Source of the DNA: Sporomusaceae bacterium
Lineage (GTDB): Bacteria; Bacillota; Negativicutes; DSM-13327
NCBI GenBank assembly: GCA_027492445.1
Contig: JAPUES010000093.1
Span: 1-12,105 of the forward strand
Reading direction: 5' to 3'
DNA length: 12,105 nt
The position numbers and the translations under genes were made by a program. Position 1 is the stretch's first letter, and the number at the start of each line of letters is the position of its first letter. The notes under the pieces were generated by a model. It was given only the letters and a program-made list of their open reading frames with translations, did no database searches and was not told the origin of the DNA. Positions 1 through 5,970 of the stretch are shown here, piece after piece.

Positions 1-36
1 CATTTGACCAGAGCGGTCAATGTTACTAAAAAATAA
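1..36 (+). CDS. possible 3' end of an upstream gene (partial)
   Basis: Reading from base 1 gives eleven codons (HLTRAVNVTKK) and a TAA at 34-36. A strong plus-strand terminator starts 16 bases later, so some plus-strand gene probably ends here. The frame starting at base 3 is also open, to a TAA at 27-29, so the frame is not certain. Too little is visible to name a product. Confidence 0.25.
   Translation, partial: HLTRAVNVTKK
4..20. promoter_or_regulatory. inverted repeat TTGACC-N5-GGTCAA, operator-like
   Basis: Perfect 6-base arms (4-9 and 15-20) surround a 5-base spacer. The shape resembles binding sites of TetR/AcrR-type regulators. It sits at the window edge, upstream of a terminator rather than next to a visible promoter, and may simply lie inside the end of a gene. 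Its regulatory role is inference. Confidence 0.2.
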
Positions 37-51
37 GGATATAATTATTAT

Positions 52-88
52 AAAGAGATATACTCATAGCGTGAGTATATCTCTTTTT
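52..88 (+). terminator. rho-independent terminator of the upstream unit
   Basis: A perfect 15-bp stem (52-66 with 72-86) with loop TAGCG leads into a T run (84-88). The T-tract lies on the plus side, so it ends a plus-strand transcript coming from left of the window and insulates alr. Confidence 0.85.
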
Positions 89-110
89 GTCCGCTAAATA
101 GAATTAGTAG

Positions 111-139
111 TTGCCAATCCTGCTCTCTGGGAGTAAGAT
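111..139 (+). promoter_or_regulatory. candidate sigma-A promoter of alr
   Basis: TTGCCA (111-116) lies 17 bases from TAAGAT (134-139), which is 5/6 and 4/6 to consensus. It falls between the upstream terminator and alr. The predicted start near 146 gives a leader of about 35 bases that includes the ribosome binding site AGGGGG (168-173). Confidence 0.45.
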
Positions 140-181
140 TAATGGATAAAAATGTAGTAAGGTAGACAGGGGGAACCGGAA

Positions 182-1297
182 ATGTCTGACCAATCCGTAT
201 GGGCGGAAATTAATCTCGAGGCAATTGAACACAATGTACGAGAAATAAGAAAAATCACAGCAAATAGTACTCAGATTTGCGCCGTTGTAAAGGCAGATGC
301 TTATGGACATGGGGCAGTAGCGGTAGCAACAGCAGCCCTGCAGGCAGGAGCGGATCGACTAGCAGTTGCTAATATAAGTGAGGCCTTACAGTTAAGACAA
401 GCAGGATTTACCACTCCCATATTGGTTCTTGGCTATACGCCAGAGAGTCATGCTAGAGAGGTTGTAGATTATAATATTACCCAGACTGTATTTTCAATCG
501 TTTCTGCCCAGGCCTTGTCACAAGCGGCAGTGGCTGCTGGTAAAGTAAGCAATGTACATATAAAAATTGATACAGGCATGGGTAGAATTGGTATTTCTCC
601 AGAGGAGGCGGGGACATTTGCATCTACAGTAGCCAACTTGCCAGGGCTTACAATAGAAGGAGTATTTTCTCATTTTGCCGTGTCTGATAGTCGTGATAAA
701 GCCTTTACCTATGAGCAATATAATCAATTTACCCAAGCATTACAGGGGATTCAGGAAGCGGGTATTTCAGTGCCTATTCGTCATATTGCCAATAGTGCTG
801 CTATTTTAGATTTGCCCCATATGCATTTAGATATGGTGAGAGCTGGTATTATTCTCTATGGCTTATGGCCTTCCAATGAAGTGGAAAAAAAGATTGCGCT
901 AAAGCCAGTTATGAAGCTAAAGACGCAAGTGGCCTTTGTAAAAAAAATGCCAGCGAAGGTATCCATAAGTTATGGTCGTACTTATTTCACGACTAAGCCT
1001 AGTCAGATTGCCACCTTGCCGGTGGGTTACGCTGATGGCTGGTCCCGCCTGCTCGCGGGTAAAGCCTCTGTTTTTCTGCGAGGACAATGGGCACCTTTGG
1101 TGGGGCGGGTATGCATGGATCAATGTATGATTGATGTAACGCATATTCTAGGAGTGGTACCTGGTGATGAAGTAGTATTGTTTGGCGAGGATGATTTGCC
1201 AGTGGAAGAAGTCGCTGAGTGGATGGGGACAATAAATTATGAAATTGTATGTATGGTCGGCAAGAGAGTGCCGAGAGTATACTTAGAAAAATGTTAA
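182..1297 (+). CDS. alr: alanine racemase
   Basis: This PLP-dependent enzyme interconverts L- and D-alanine in the cytoplasm and supplies D-alanine for peptidoglycan. The protein is 371 aa, full length for the family. The N-terminal TIM barrel carries VVKADAYGHG with the PLP lysine at K37. GMGRIG (132-137) holds the arginine that contacts the cofactor region. The C-terminal domain carries the catalytic tyrosine in SISYGRTYFT (Y264) and the motif VGRVCMDQ (308-315) at the active-site entrance. The ATG has AGGGGG eight bases upstream. The gene stands alone between two terminators with its own candidate promoter. Spore formers often have a second, spore-associated Alr, and the position next to spoVD would suit a cortex role, but nothing in the sequence separates vegetative from spore isozymes. 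The assignment is firm. Confidence 0.96.
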   Translation: MSDQSVWAEINLEAIEHNVREIRKITANSTQICAVVKADAYGHGAVAVATAALQAGADRLAVANISEALQLRQAGFTTPILVLGYTPESHAREVVDYNITQTVFSIVSAQALSQAAVAAGKVSNVHIKIDTGMGRIGISPEEAGTFASTVANLPGLTIEGVFSHFAVSDSRDKAFTYEQYNQFTQALQGIQEAGISVPIRHIANSAAILDLPHMHLDMVRAGIILYGLWPSNEVEKKIALKPVMKLKTQVAFVKKMPAKVSISYGRTYFTTKPSQIATLPVGYADGWSRLLAGKASVFLRGQWAPLVGRVCMDQCMIDVTHILGVVPGDEVVLFGEDDLPVEEVAEWMGTINYEIVCMVGKRVPRVYLEKC

Positions 1298-1300
1298 TAT

Positions 1301-1349
1301 TCTCATGAAAACCATGCTTCCATTTCTAAAGGAGCATGGTTTTTTGAGA
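1301..1349 (+). terminator. terminator of alr
   Basis: An 11-bp stem (1308-1318 with 1333-1343) leads into six Ts. An outer TCTCA/TGAGA pair (1301-1305 with 1345-1349) can extend it. It begins 3 bases after the alr stop. The left arm is preceded by few As, so it acts best on the plus strand. Confidence 0.8.
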
Positions 1350-1376
1350 AGTACCGATTCCGCCAGGACTTATTAG

Positions 1377-1405
1377 CAGGGAATTTAGAAAAGAAAGACG
1401 AATAA
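1377..1405 (+). promoter_or_regulatory. two-part upstream motif of spoVD (also found before hypA)
   Basis: CAGGGAATT (1377-1385), 11 bases, then GACGAATAA (1397-1405). The same two blocks at the same spacing occur at 3870-3897 upstream of hypA, with one G fewer in the first block. The motif ends 41 bases before the spoVD start. Spacing between block cores fits the two halves of a promoter for an alternative sigma factor, but it matches no Bacillus sporulation sigma consensus well. Function is unknown. Confidence 0.4.
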
Positions 1406-1446
1406 TGATTTGTAATAGTGTGATATTCAGGAAGGGCTGATAATAG

Positions 1447-3417
1447 ATGGCGAAACCAATGGTTGGGAGAATCGATAAGCGTATTGCTGGGTTCCTGAGC
1501 ATTTTGATGATAGTAATTCTAGTTTTGGTAGGGCGTATTGGATGGATACAGTTTGTCGAAGGGAAAAATATGGCGACCAAAACAGCAATACAGCTACGAG
1601 AAAGTAAAGTGCTTCATTCCCCCAGAGGGACTATTTATGATAGGAATGGAAGAGAACTTGCGGTAAGTGGGATGACCAAATCCTTATATGCTGATCCTGC
1701 AGAAATTAAGGATGGGGACAAAGTAGCTGGGATATTAGCAACCATCTTAGGAATGCGCAGTGAAGATATAAAAGAAAAACTAGCTGGTGGTGGGCGATTT
1801 ATATGGATTAAGCGCATGCTAGAACCAGCAGTCTTTCAGCAGATACAAGCGGCAATTAAAGAATACGACATAAAAGGACTAGGTTTTCTCGATGAAAGTA
1901 AACGCTATTACCCCAATGATACGTTAGCAGCCCAAGTGCTGGGTTTTGTAGGGACAGATGATATTGGACTCGATGGTATGGAACTTGCTCTTGATAAAAT
2001 AATTAAAGGGACGTTATTGGAACAATTAGTTGATACTGACAGCCATGGTATTCCAATCTTTAAGTCCATCTTTACCTTCGCTCCCAAAAAACAAGGGAAA
2101 AATGTATATCTCACCTTAGATAGTGAAATTCAATTTATTGTAGAACAAAATTTAGGGAAAGCTATGCAAAGTACAGGAGCTAAATTTGGAACCGTGATTG
2201 TGATTAATCCTCGTACGGGTGAGGTACTAGCGATGGCCAATAGTCCTACTTACAATCCAAATGAGTTTTATAAATATGGTGACAGTGAGTGGAAAAATAG
2301 AGCGGTTGCTTATAATTATGAACCTGGTTCTACCTTTAAGAGTATTGTGGCTGCAGCAGCCTTGCAAGAAGGGAAGGTATATCCTGAAGAAATATTTATT
2401 GATACGGGACATGTAGAAGTATCGGGAAGGCGCATTCAAAATTGGAGTGGTGATAGTTATGGAAAGGTATCGTTTGTTGAGATTATAAAAAACTCTATTA
2501 ATACAGGTTTTGTAGAGATTGGTATGAGGCTCGGAGGCTATAAACTGACGGAATATGCTAAGGCTTTTGGATTTGGGAAGGCAACGGGTATTGAATTGCC
2601 TGGTGAGGAAGAAGGGCTTCTTTTTGAGCCTAAAGCTATGGGAGATTCCGATATAGCTACCATGGCCATCGGTCAAAGTATTGCTGTTACACCAATCCAA
2701 TTGGTTACAGCAGTAGGAGCGATAGCCAATGGTGGAGTCTTATTAAAGCCACATATTATTAAGGAATTCCGTAATGGTGATGGCTCTCTTGACTCAGAGG
2801 TGCCGGTACAACCAGTAAGGCAGGCTGTTAGTCCTGACACTGCAAGGCGTCTGGCAGATCTAATGGAAAAAGTAGTATCAGAGGGTGGCGGCAGAAAGGC
2901 AGAAGTAAAAGGCTATCGCTTTGCTGGTAAAACGGGAACCGCTGAAAAATTAAAAGATAGTGGTAGTGGTTATTTAGATGGACGTTATGTTGCTTCTTTT
3001 GTAGGGTTTGGTCCCGTGGAAGATCCTCAAGTAGCGATACTAGTTGTTTTAGATGATCCGAGTGGGATGTATTATGGTGGAGAAATTGCCGCACCGGTAG
3101 CTGGCGATATTTTATCCCAGATTATGAGGCATATGAATATTCGTCCCCAGATAACTGGGCAAGCTTCCTTGCCTAAGAACAAAGAACAACCTACGAATGT
3201 AGTGCAAGAAAGGAAGGTAAAGGTTGAAATCCCTGCTGGTAAAATACTCATACCTAGTGTAATAGGTATGAGTATGAGGCAAGCAGGAGAAACTTTGAAT
3301 AATTTAGGGCTACCGATGGTGCCTGAGGGTACAGGAATTGCAATAAGGCAAAATATTGCACCCAATTCTATTGTAGAACCCAATACGGAAGTTATTGTAT
3401 ATTTTCAAGGGCAATAG
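1447..3417 (+). CDS. spoVD: SpoVD-type penicillin-binding protein (class B transpeptidase with PASTA domain)
   Basis: This is a membrane-anchored D,D-transpeptidase that cross-links peptidoglycan, in SpoVD's case spore cortex in the mother cell. The 656-aa protein has a short basic N-terminus, one membrane segment (about 14-36) and the PBP dimerization region beginning with the class B motif RGTIYDRNGR (60-69). The transpeptidase motifs follow in order: STFK with catalytic S295, SIN (350-352) and KTGT (495-498). One PASTA domain lies at about 600-655. The PASTA tail and sporulation neighbours favour SpoVD over the division paralogue FtsI, which looks similar, so the role is likely but not proven. 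The ATG has AGGAAGGG ten bases upstream. The gene is outside any visible mur/fts cluster, lying between alr and a spore SASP gene. A perfect 13-bp inverted repeat sits inside the coding region at 3244-3275. Confidence 0.88.
   Translation: MAKPMVGRIDKRIAGFLSILMIVILVLVGRIGWIQFVEGKNMATKTAIQLRESKVLHSPRGTIYDRNGRELAVSGMTKSLYADPAEIKDGDKVAGILATILGMRSEDIKEKLAGGGRFIWIKRMLEPAVFQQIQAAIKEYDIKGLGFLDESKRYYPNDTLAAQVLGFVGTDDIGLDGMELALDKIIKGTLLEQLVDTDSHGIPIFKSIFTFAPKKQGKNVYLTLDSEIQFIVEQNLGKAMQSTGAKFGTVIVINPRTGEVLAMANSPTYNPNEFYKYGDSEWKNRAVAYNYEPGSTFKSIVAAAALQEGKVYPEEIFIDTGHVEVSGRRIQNWSGDSYGKVSFVEIIKNSINTGFVEIGMRLGGYKLTEYAKAFGFGKATGIELPGEEEGLLFEPKAMGDSDIATMAIGQSIAVTPIQLVTAVGAIANGGVLLKPHIIKEFRNGDGSLDSEVPVQPVRQAVSPDTARRLADLMEKVVSEGGGRKAEVKGYRFAGKTGTAEKLKDSGSGYLDGRYVASFVGFGPVEDPQVAILVVLDDPSGMYYGGEIAAPVAGDILSQIMRHMNIRPQITGQASLPKNKEQPTNVVQERKVKVEIPAGKILIPSVIGMSMRQAGETLNNLGLPMVPEGTGIAIRQNIAPNSIVEPNTEVIVYFQGQ
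3244..3275. repeat. perfect inverted repeat inside spoVD
   Basis: Arms 3244-3256 and 3263-3275 are perfectly complementary over 13 bases, with loop GTGTAA. It lies at the start of the PASTA coding part, around residues 600-610. There is no T-tract on either side, so it is not a standard terminator. It could be an mRNA hairpin, a protein-binding palindrome, or chance. Confidence 0.75.
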
Positions 3418-3423
3418 GCCACG

Positions 3424-3454
3424 GAATAAATAAAGGGCGGCTATGGCCGCCCTT
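3424..3454 (-). terminator. GC-rich terminator of the SASP gene, shared by convergent spoVD
   Basis: A 9-bp GC-rich stem (3433-3441 with 3446-3454) has a 4-base loop. Reading the minus strand, the stem is followed by TATTTATT, a good terminator tail that begins ten bases past the SASP stop. Reading plus, the tail is only TTGGTTG, so it is weaker for spoVD. Confidence 0.75.
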
Positions 3455-3464
3455 GGTTGCATCA

Positions 3465-3737
3465 TTAAGACTGTTTGTTAGCATCAAATTGAGCAGTCAG
3501 CGTGCCAGTAGAGGTAGTGTTGCTAGCAGTACTAGCGCCGTTCATGCCAGATTCATATTGCTCAATCATTTTGCGGACCATGTGACCGCCTACGCGTCCA
3601 CAATCAGCAGAGGTCATGGTTGACCAACCTTGAGAGCGTACTTTATCGGAAATTCCAAGCTCATTGGCGATTTCCAATTTCATACGGTCAAGAGCATTTT
3701 CAGCACCAGGATTCACAGGTTTTCTACTTCTGGCCAT
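3465..3737 (-). CDS. small acid-soluble spore protein, alpha/beta type
   Basis: Alpha/beta SASPs bind and protect DNA in the dormant spore and are degraded by the GPR protease at germination to supply amino acids. The 90-aa protein shows both family blocks. The first is PGAENALDRMKLEIANELGI (about 10-29), with the usual GPR cleavage region at LEIA. The second is the helical GWSTMTSADCGRVGGHMVRK region (about 37-56), including the conserved GxVGG. A Ser/Thr/Asn-rich tail follows. The start is the ATG at 3737, because AAGGAGGT (3745-3752) sits seven bases upstream. A GTG at 3746 overlaps that ribosome binding site and is not used. A sigma-G-like promoter lies just upstream, matching forespore expression. 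One cysteine in the second block is a little unusual for the family. Confidence 0.95.
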   Translation of the reverse strand: MARSRKPVNPGAENALDRMKLEIANELGISDKVRSQGWSTMTSADCGRVGGHMVRKMIEQYESGMNGASTASNTTSTGTLTAQFDANKQS

Positions 3738-3767
3738 TATAATCACCTCCTTGTGTTGGTATGATCA

Positions 3768-3797
3768 TAGTATCAACTGAATTTGATCGAGTTATGC
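3768..3797 (-). promoter_or_regulatory. sigma-G-like forespore promoter of the SASP gene
   Basis: On the minus strand GCATA (3797-3793) is followed after 18 bases by GATACTA (3774-3768). The sigma-G consensus in Bacillus is GHATR, 17-18 bases, CATNNTA, so only the first base of the -10 differs. A transcription start near 3760 puts the ribosome binding site about 8 bases downstream and the ATG about 23 bases downstream. The gene product makes this assignment sensible. Confidence 0.6.
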
Positions 3798-3869
3798 TGT
3801 AATTTATTATGTAAATAGTTCCAAGGGGTTTGAAAAAAGATGGTAAGAAGATTTAAATTATTCACATGA

Positions 3870-3897
3870 CAGGAATTACTATTTTGGTGACGAATAA
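3870..3897 (+). promoter_or_regulatory. two-part upstream motif of hypA (also found before spoVD)
   Basis: CAGGAATT (3870-3877), 11 bases, then GACGAATAA (3889-3897), the same blocks and spacing as at 1377-1405. It ends 66 bases before the hypA start. The rest of 3753-3963 holds a weak sigma-A candidate (TTGAAA 3830-3835, 17 bases, TTAAAT 3853-3858) and nothing else I can name. Confidence 0.4.
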
Positions 3898-3963
3898 GTA
3901 AAATAAAGTATTATAAAAGTAAAAGGCTCTTAAGACAAAAAAGAAGAAAATGGAGTGAAATAC

Positions 3964-4305
3964 ATGCATGAAATGGCCCTTGCTCAAGGAATACTGGAGA
4001 TTGTGCTTAAAACAGCAGTGGAGCAGAGGGCAAGTAAAGTGACTAGTATTAAACTACTCATTGGACAGATGATACAAGTAGAATCAGAATGCCTTACCTT
4101 TGGCTTTGAGGCTTTAGCTATGGGGACTGTTGCCGAGGGGGCACAGGTTACTATCGAAATTACTCCTCTTATTGGACAATGCAATAGTTGTGGAGAGCAA
4201 TTTGCAGTCGAAAAATATTGTTTTATATGTCCTCGTTGTAATTCGACTAGTATTGTAGTAGTATCAGGCCGAGAACTGGCTGTAGACTATCTGGAGGTTG
4301 AGTAA
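3964..4305 (+). CDS. hypA: hydrogenase nickel-insertion accessory protein HypA
   Basis: HypA is a small cytoplasmic metallochaperone that, with HypB, delivers Ni(II) to [NiFe]-hydrogenase and in some bacteria to urease. The 113-aa product is standard length. It begins MHEMALAQ; His2 is the known nickel ligand and requires the Met to sit directly before it. That is why the ATG at 3964 is chosen over the in-frame GTG at 3955, which would place extra residues before the ligand. GGAG (3952-3955) lies eight bases upstream of the ATG. The zinc site is the pair C73-x2-C76 and C89-x2-C92. C86 is an extra cysteine near the second pair. The hypB ATG follows the stop directly, so the two are translationally coupled. 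No hypCDEF or hydrogenase genes are in the window, so the target enzyme cannot be told from here. Confidence 0.95.
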   Translation: MHEMALAQGILEIVLKTAVEQRASKVTSIKLLIGQMIQVESECLTFGFEALAMGTVAEGAQVTIEITPLIGQCNSCGEQFAVEKYCFICPRCNSTSIVVVSGRELAVDYLEVE

Positions 4306-4971
4306 ATGCAGATAAAAGTAATGACTAATATTTTAGATAGAAATGATCAAATTGCTGGTGAGATTCATGAACGATTGTCAGCAGCTAATATTTTTGTAGT
4401 CAATTTATTAGGATCGCCTGGTTGTGGAAAAACGTCACTGCTGGAAAAAACCATTGCAAGCCTAAAAGGTGAACTATCCATGGCTGTGATTGAAGGGGAT
4501 TTGTTTACGGCCAAAGATGCTGAGCGTATTGAACAACATGGTATACCCGTAGTGCAGATCAATACAAGTGGCGGTTGCCACCTTGATGCAAATATGGTAA
4601 GCAGTGCTTTAGAGGCTCTAAATCTTGAAGAACTTGATTTAATTGTTATTGAAAATGTTGGGAATCTGGTATGCCCTGGGGAATTTAAGATTGGTGAAGA
4701 TGTGAAGGTAACCATACTTAGCACTACAGAAGGAGAGGATAAACCTTTAAAATATCCAACAATCTTTAAACAAGCCAGTGCTGTCATTTTAAATAAAGTT
4801 GATTTGTTGCCCTACACTAATTTTAATATGCCATCAGCAATTCATGACATTACAAGTATTAATCCCCAAGCTGTAATCATAGAAATATCTTGCCAGACGA
4901 ATGTAGGTTTGGAGCTATGGTGTGATTGGCTAAAAAAACAGGTTCAAATGAAGCAAGCAAGGAGTATATAG
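4306..4971 (+). CDS. hypB: hydrogenase nickel-incorporation GTPase HypB
   Basis: HypB is a SIMIBI-class GTPase whose nucleotide cycle drives nickel transfer with HypA. The 221-aa protein has the P-loop GSPGCGKT (36-43), the switch and metal-site motif GGCHLD with C91 and H92, ENVGNLVCP (116-124) with C123, and the guanine-specificity motif NKVD (163-166). C91, H92 and C123 correspond to the metal site at the GTPase dimer interface. It lacks both the N-terminal CxxCGC high-affinity nickel site of the E. coli protein and the His-rich stretch of storage-type HypBs, so it is the minimal form. It starts immediately after the hypA stop, with GGAGGTTGAG inside the hypA end as ribosome binding site. 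The stop is two bases before the next gene. Confidence 0.95.
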   Translation: MQIKVMTNILDRNDQIAGEIHERLSAANIFVVNLLGSPGCGKTSLLEKTIASLKGELSMAVIEGDLFTAKDAERIEQHGIPVVQINTSGGCHLDANMVSSALEALNLEELDLIVIENVGNLVCPGEFKIGEDVKVTILSTTEGEDKPLKYPTIFKQASAVILNKVDLLPYTNFNMPSAIHDITSINPQAVIIEISCQTNVGLELWCDWLKKQVQMKQARSI

Positions 4972-4973
4972 TG

Positions 4974-5147
4974 ATGGCAACACTAGAGGAGCAAGAGGCA
5001 AAAATTGAGGTCCTGCGCATGCGTCTTCATAATTTAGTGCTAGCTAAGGCTGGGAATATGATTGATCCTGAGGTTGGTGAATTAAGCACTAAATTAGATA
5101 AATTAATTGTAAAATATCAAAAAACAAAAGAAAAGGCTACTAAATAA
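4974..5147 (+). CDS. Spo0E-like aspartyl-phosphate phosphatase family protein
   Basis: Spo0E-family proteins are short two-helix proteins that dephosphorylate Spo0A~P and so hold back sporulation. The 57-aa product has a charged first helix (about 4-24), a turn with NMIDPEVG, and a second helix carrying LSTKLDKLIVKY (37-48). This aligns with the family's SQELD signature, with the essential aspartate kept at D42 and the other positions changed to STKLD. The start is the ATG at 4974, with AAGGAG (4959-4964) nine bases upstream. A longer in-frame reading from 4926 would overlap hypB by 46 bases and has no ribosome binding site. It is the third gene of the hypAB-cheR operon, with a 2-base gap from hypB and 27 bases before cheR. 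Family membership rests on length and this motif, and Spo0A as target is inferred. Confidence 0.75.
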   Translation: MATLEEQEAKIEVLRMRLHNLVLAKAGNMIDPEVGELSTKLDKLIVKYQKTKEKATK

Positions 5148-5174
5148 TTAATTATAAATTACGGAGGTATTGCC

Positions 5175-5957
5175 ATGAGTGACGAGCAAGATTGGGAACA
5201 GTTTAAACAAAAATTTAAAAATAAAGCAAATATTAACCTTAATGATTACAAACCTGCTCAAATGCAGCGACGAATCAGTAATTTGATGAGCCGTTATGGA
5301 GCTCGTACGTATGTAGAATTTTTTAATCTTTTGGACAGGGATGATCGGTTATATAAAGAGTTTATCGATTATATGACGATTAATGTGACGGAGTTTTTTC
5401 GCACGCCCGAGAAGTTTTCTGAACTGGAAAGCAAAGTGTTACCAGAGTTATTAACGAAAAGTCCCAAGCTCAATATTTGGAGTGCTGGCTGCTCTGTAGG
5501 AGCCGAGCCTTATTCTTTATCAATGATTTTAAAAGATTTGACGCCAAATACAAAACACCGTATTTTAGCAACAGATCTTGATGTGGAAATGCTGGCAAAA
5601 GCTAAAAGTGGTATTTATACCAATACAGAGTTTAAAAATATTTCTACAAGTCGAGCTTCAAAATACTTCAAACAAGAAAATGGGACTTATATCATTGATG
5701 AAGATGTGAAGTCTTGTATTGAATTTAAGAAACATAATTTACTCCTCGATAAGTTTGAGACCGGCTTTGATTTAATATTATGCCGTAATGTAGTAATTTA
5801 TTTTACGGAGGAGGCTAAGGATGGTCTATATCGTCGTTTCTTAAGCGCTCTTAAACCAGGCGGTGTTATGTTTGTCGGTGGTACAGAAGCAATCTTAAAC
5901 TTCCGTGAAATTGGTTTTGTGAGTTATATGCCCTTCTTCTATCGCAAACCATTTTAA
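5175..5957 (+). CDS. cheR: chemotaxis protein methyltransferase CheR
   Basis: CheR transfers methyl groups from S-adenosylmethionine to glutamates on chemoreceptors, setting adaptation together with CheB. The 260-aa protein has the usual all-helical N-terminal domain (about 5-75) followed by the SAM-binding Rossmann domain. Visible motifs are NVTEFFR (70-76), the SAM loop AGCSVGAEPYSL (104-115; most relatives read GCSTGEEPYS), ATDLD (132-136) with the acidic SAM ribose contact, and LCRNVVIYF (202-210). No TPR or CheB domain is fused. ACGGAGGT lies just upstream of the ATG. It ends the hypA-hypB-spo0E-like operon and stops 13 bases before the convergent carboxypeptidase gene, with no obvious terminator between. 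No other chemotaxis genes are in the window, so it appears to be an orphan. Confidence 0.95.
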   Translation: MSDEQDWEQFKQKFKNKANINLNDYKPAQMQRRISNLMSRYGARTYVEFFNLLDRDDRLYKEFIDYMTINVTEFFRTPEKFSELESKVLPELLTKSPKLNIWSAGCSVGAEPYSLSMILKDLTPNTKHRILATDLDVEMLAKAKSGIYTNTEFKNISTSRASKYFKQENGTYIIDEDVKSCIEFKKHNLLLDKFETGFDLILCRNVVIYFTEEAKDGLYRRFLSALKPGGVMFVGGTEAILNFREIGFVSYMPFFYRKPF

Positions 5958-5970
5958 TCCTTGTGGTACA

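Noticed and set aside
2227..2700. A 157-codon open frame on the minus strand inside spoVD
   Set aside because: It lies fully antisense to the transpeptidase domain, has no ribosome binding site, and its translation has no family features.
3738..3746. GTG start for the SASP gene at 3746
   Set aside because: It overlaps the AAGGAGGT ribosome binding site of the ATG at 3737, and the family begins with the shorter MARS-type N-terminus.
4926..4973. Longer start for the Spo0E-like gene, overlapping hypB
   Set aside because: No ribosome binding site upstream, while AAGGAG sits correctly before the ATG at 4974. The extra residues are translated hypB sequence in another frame.
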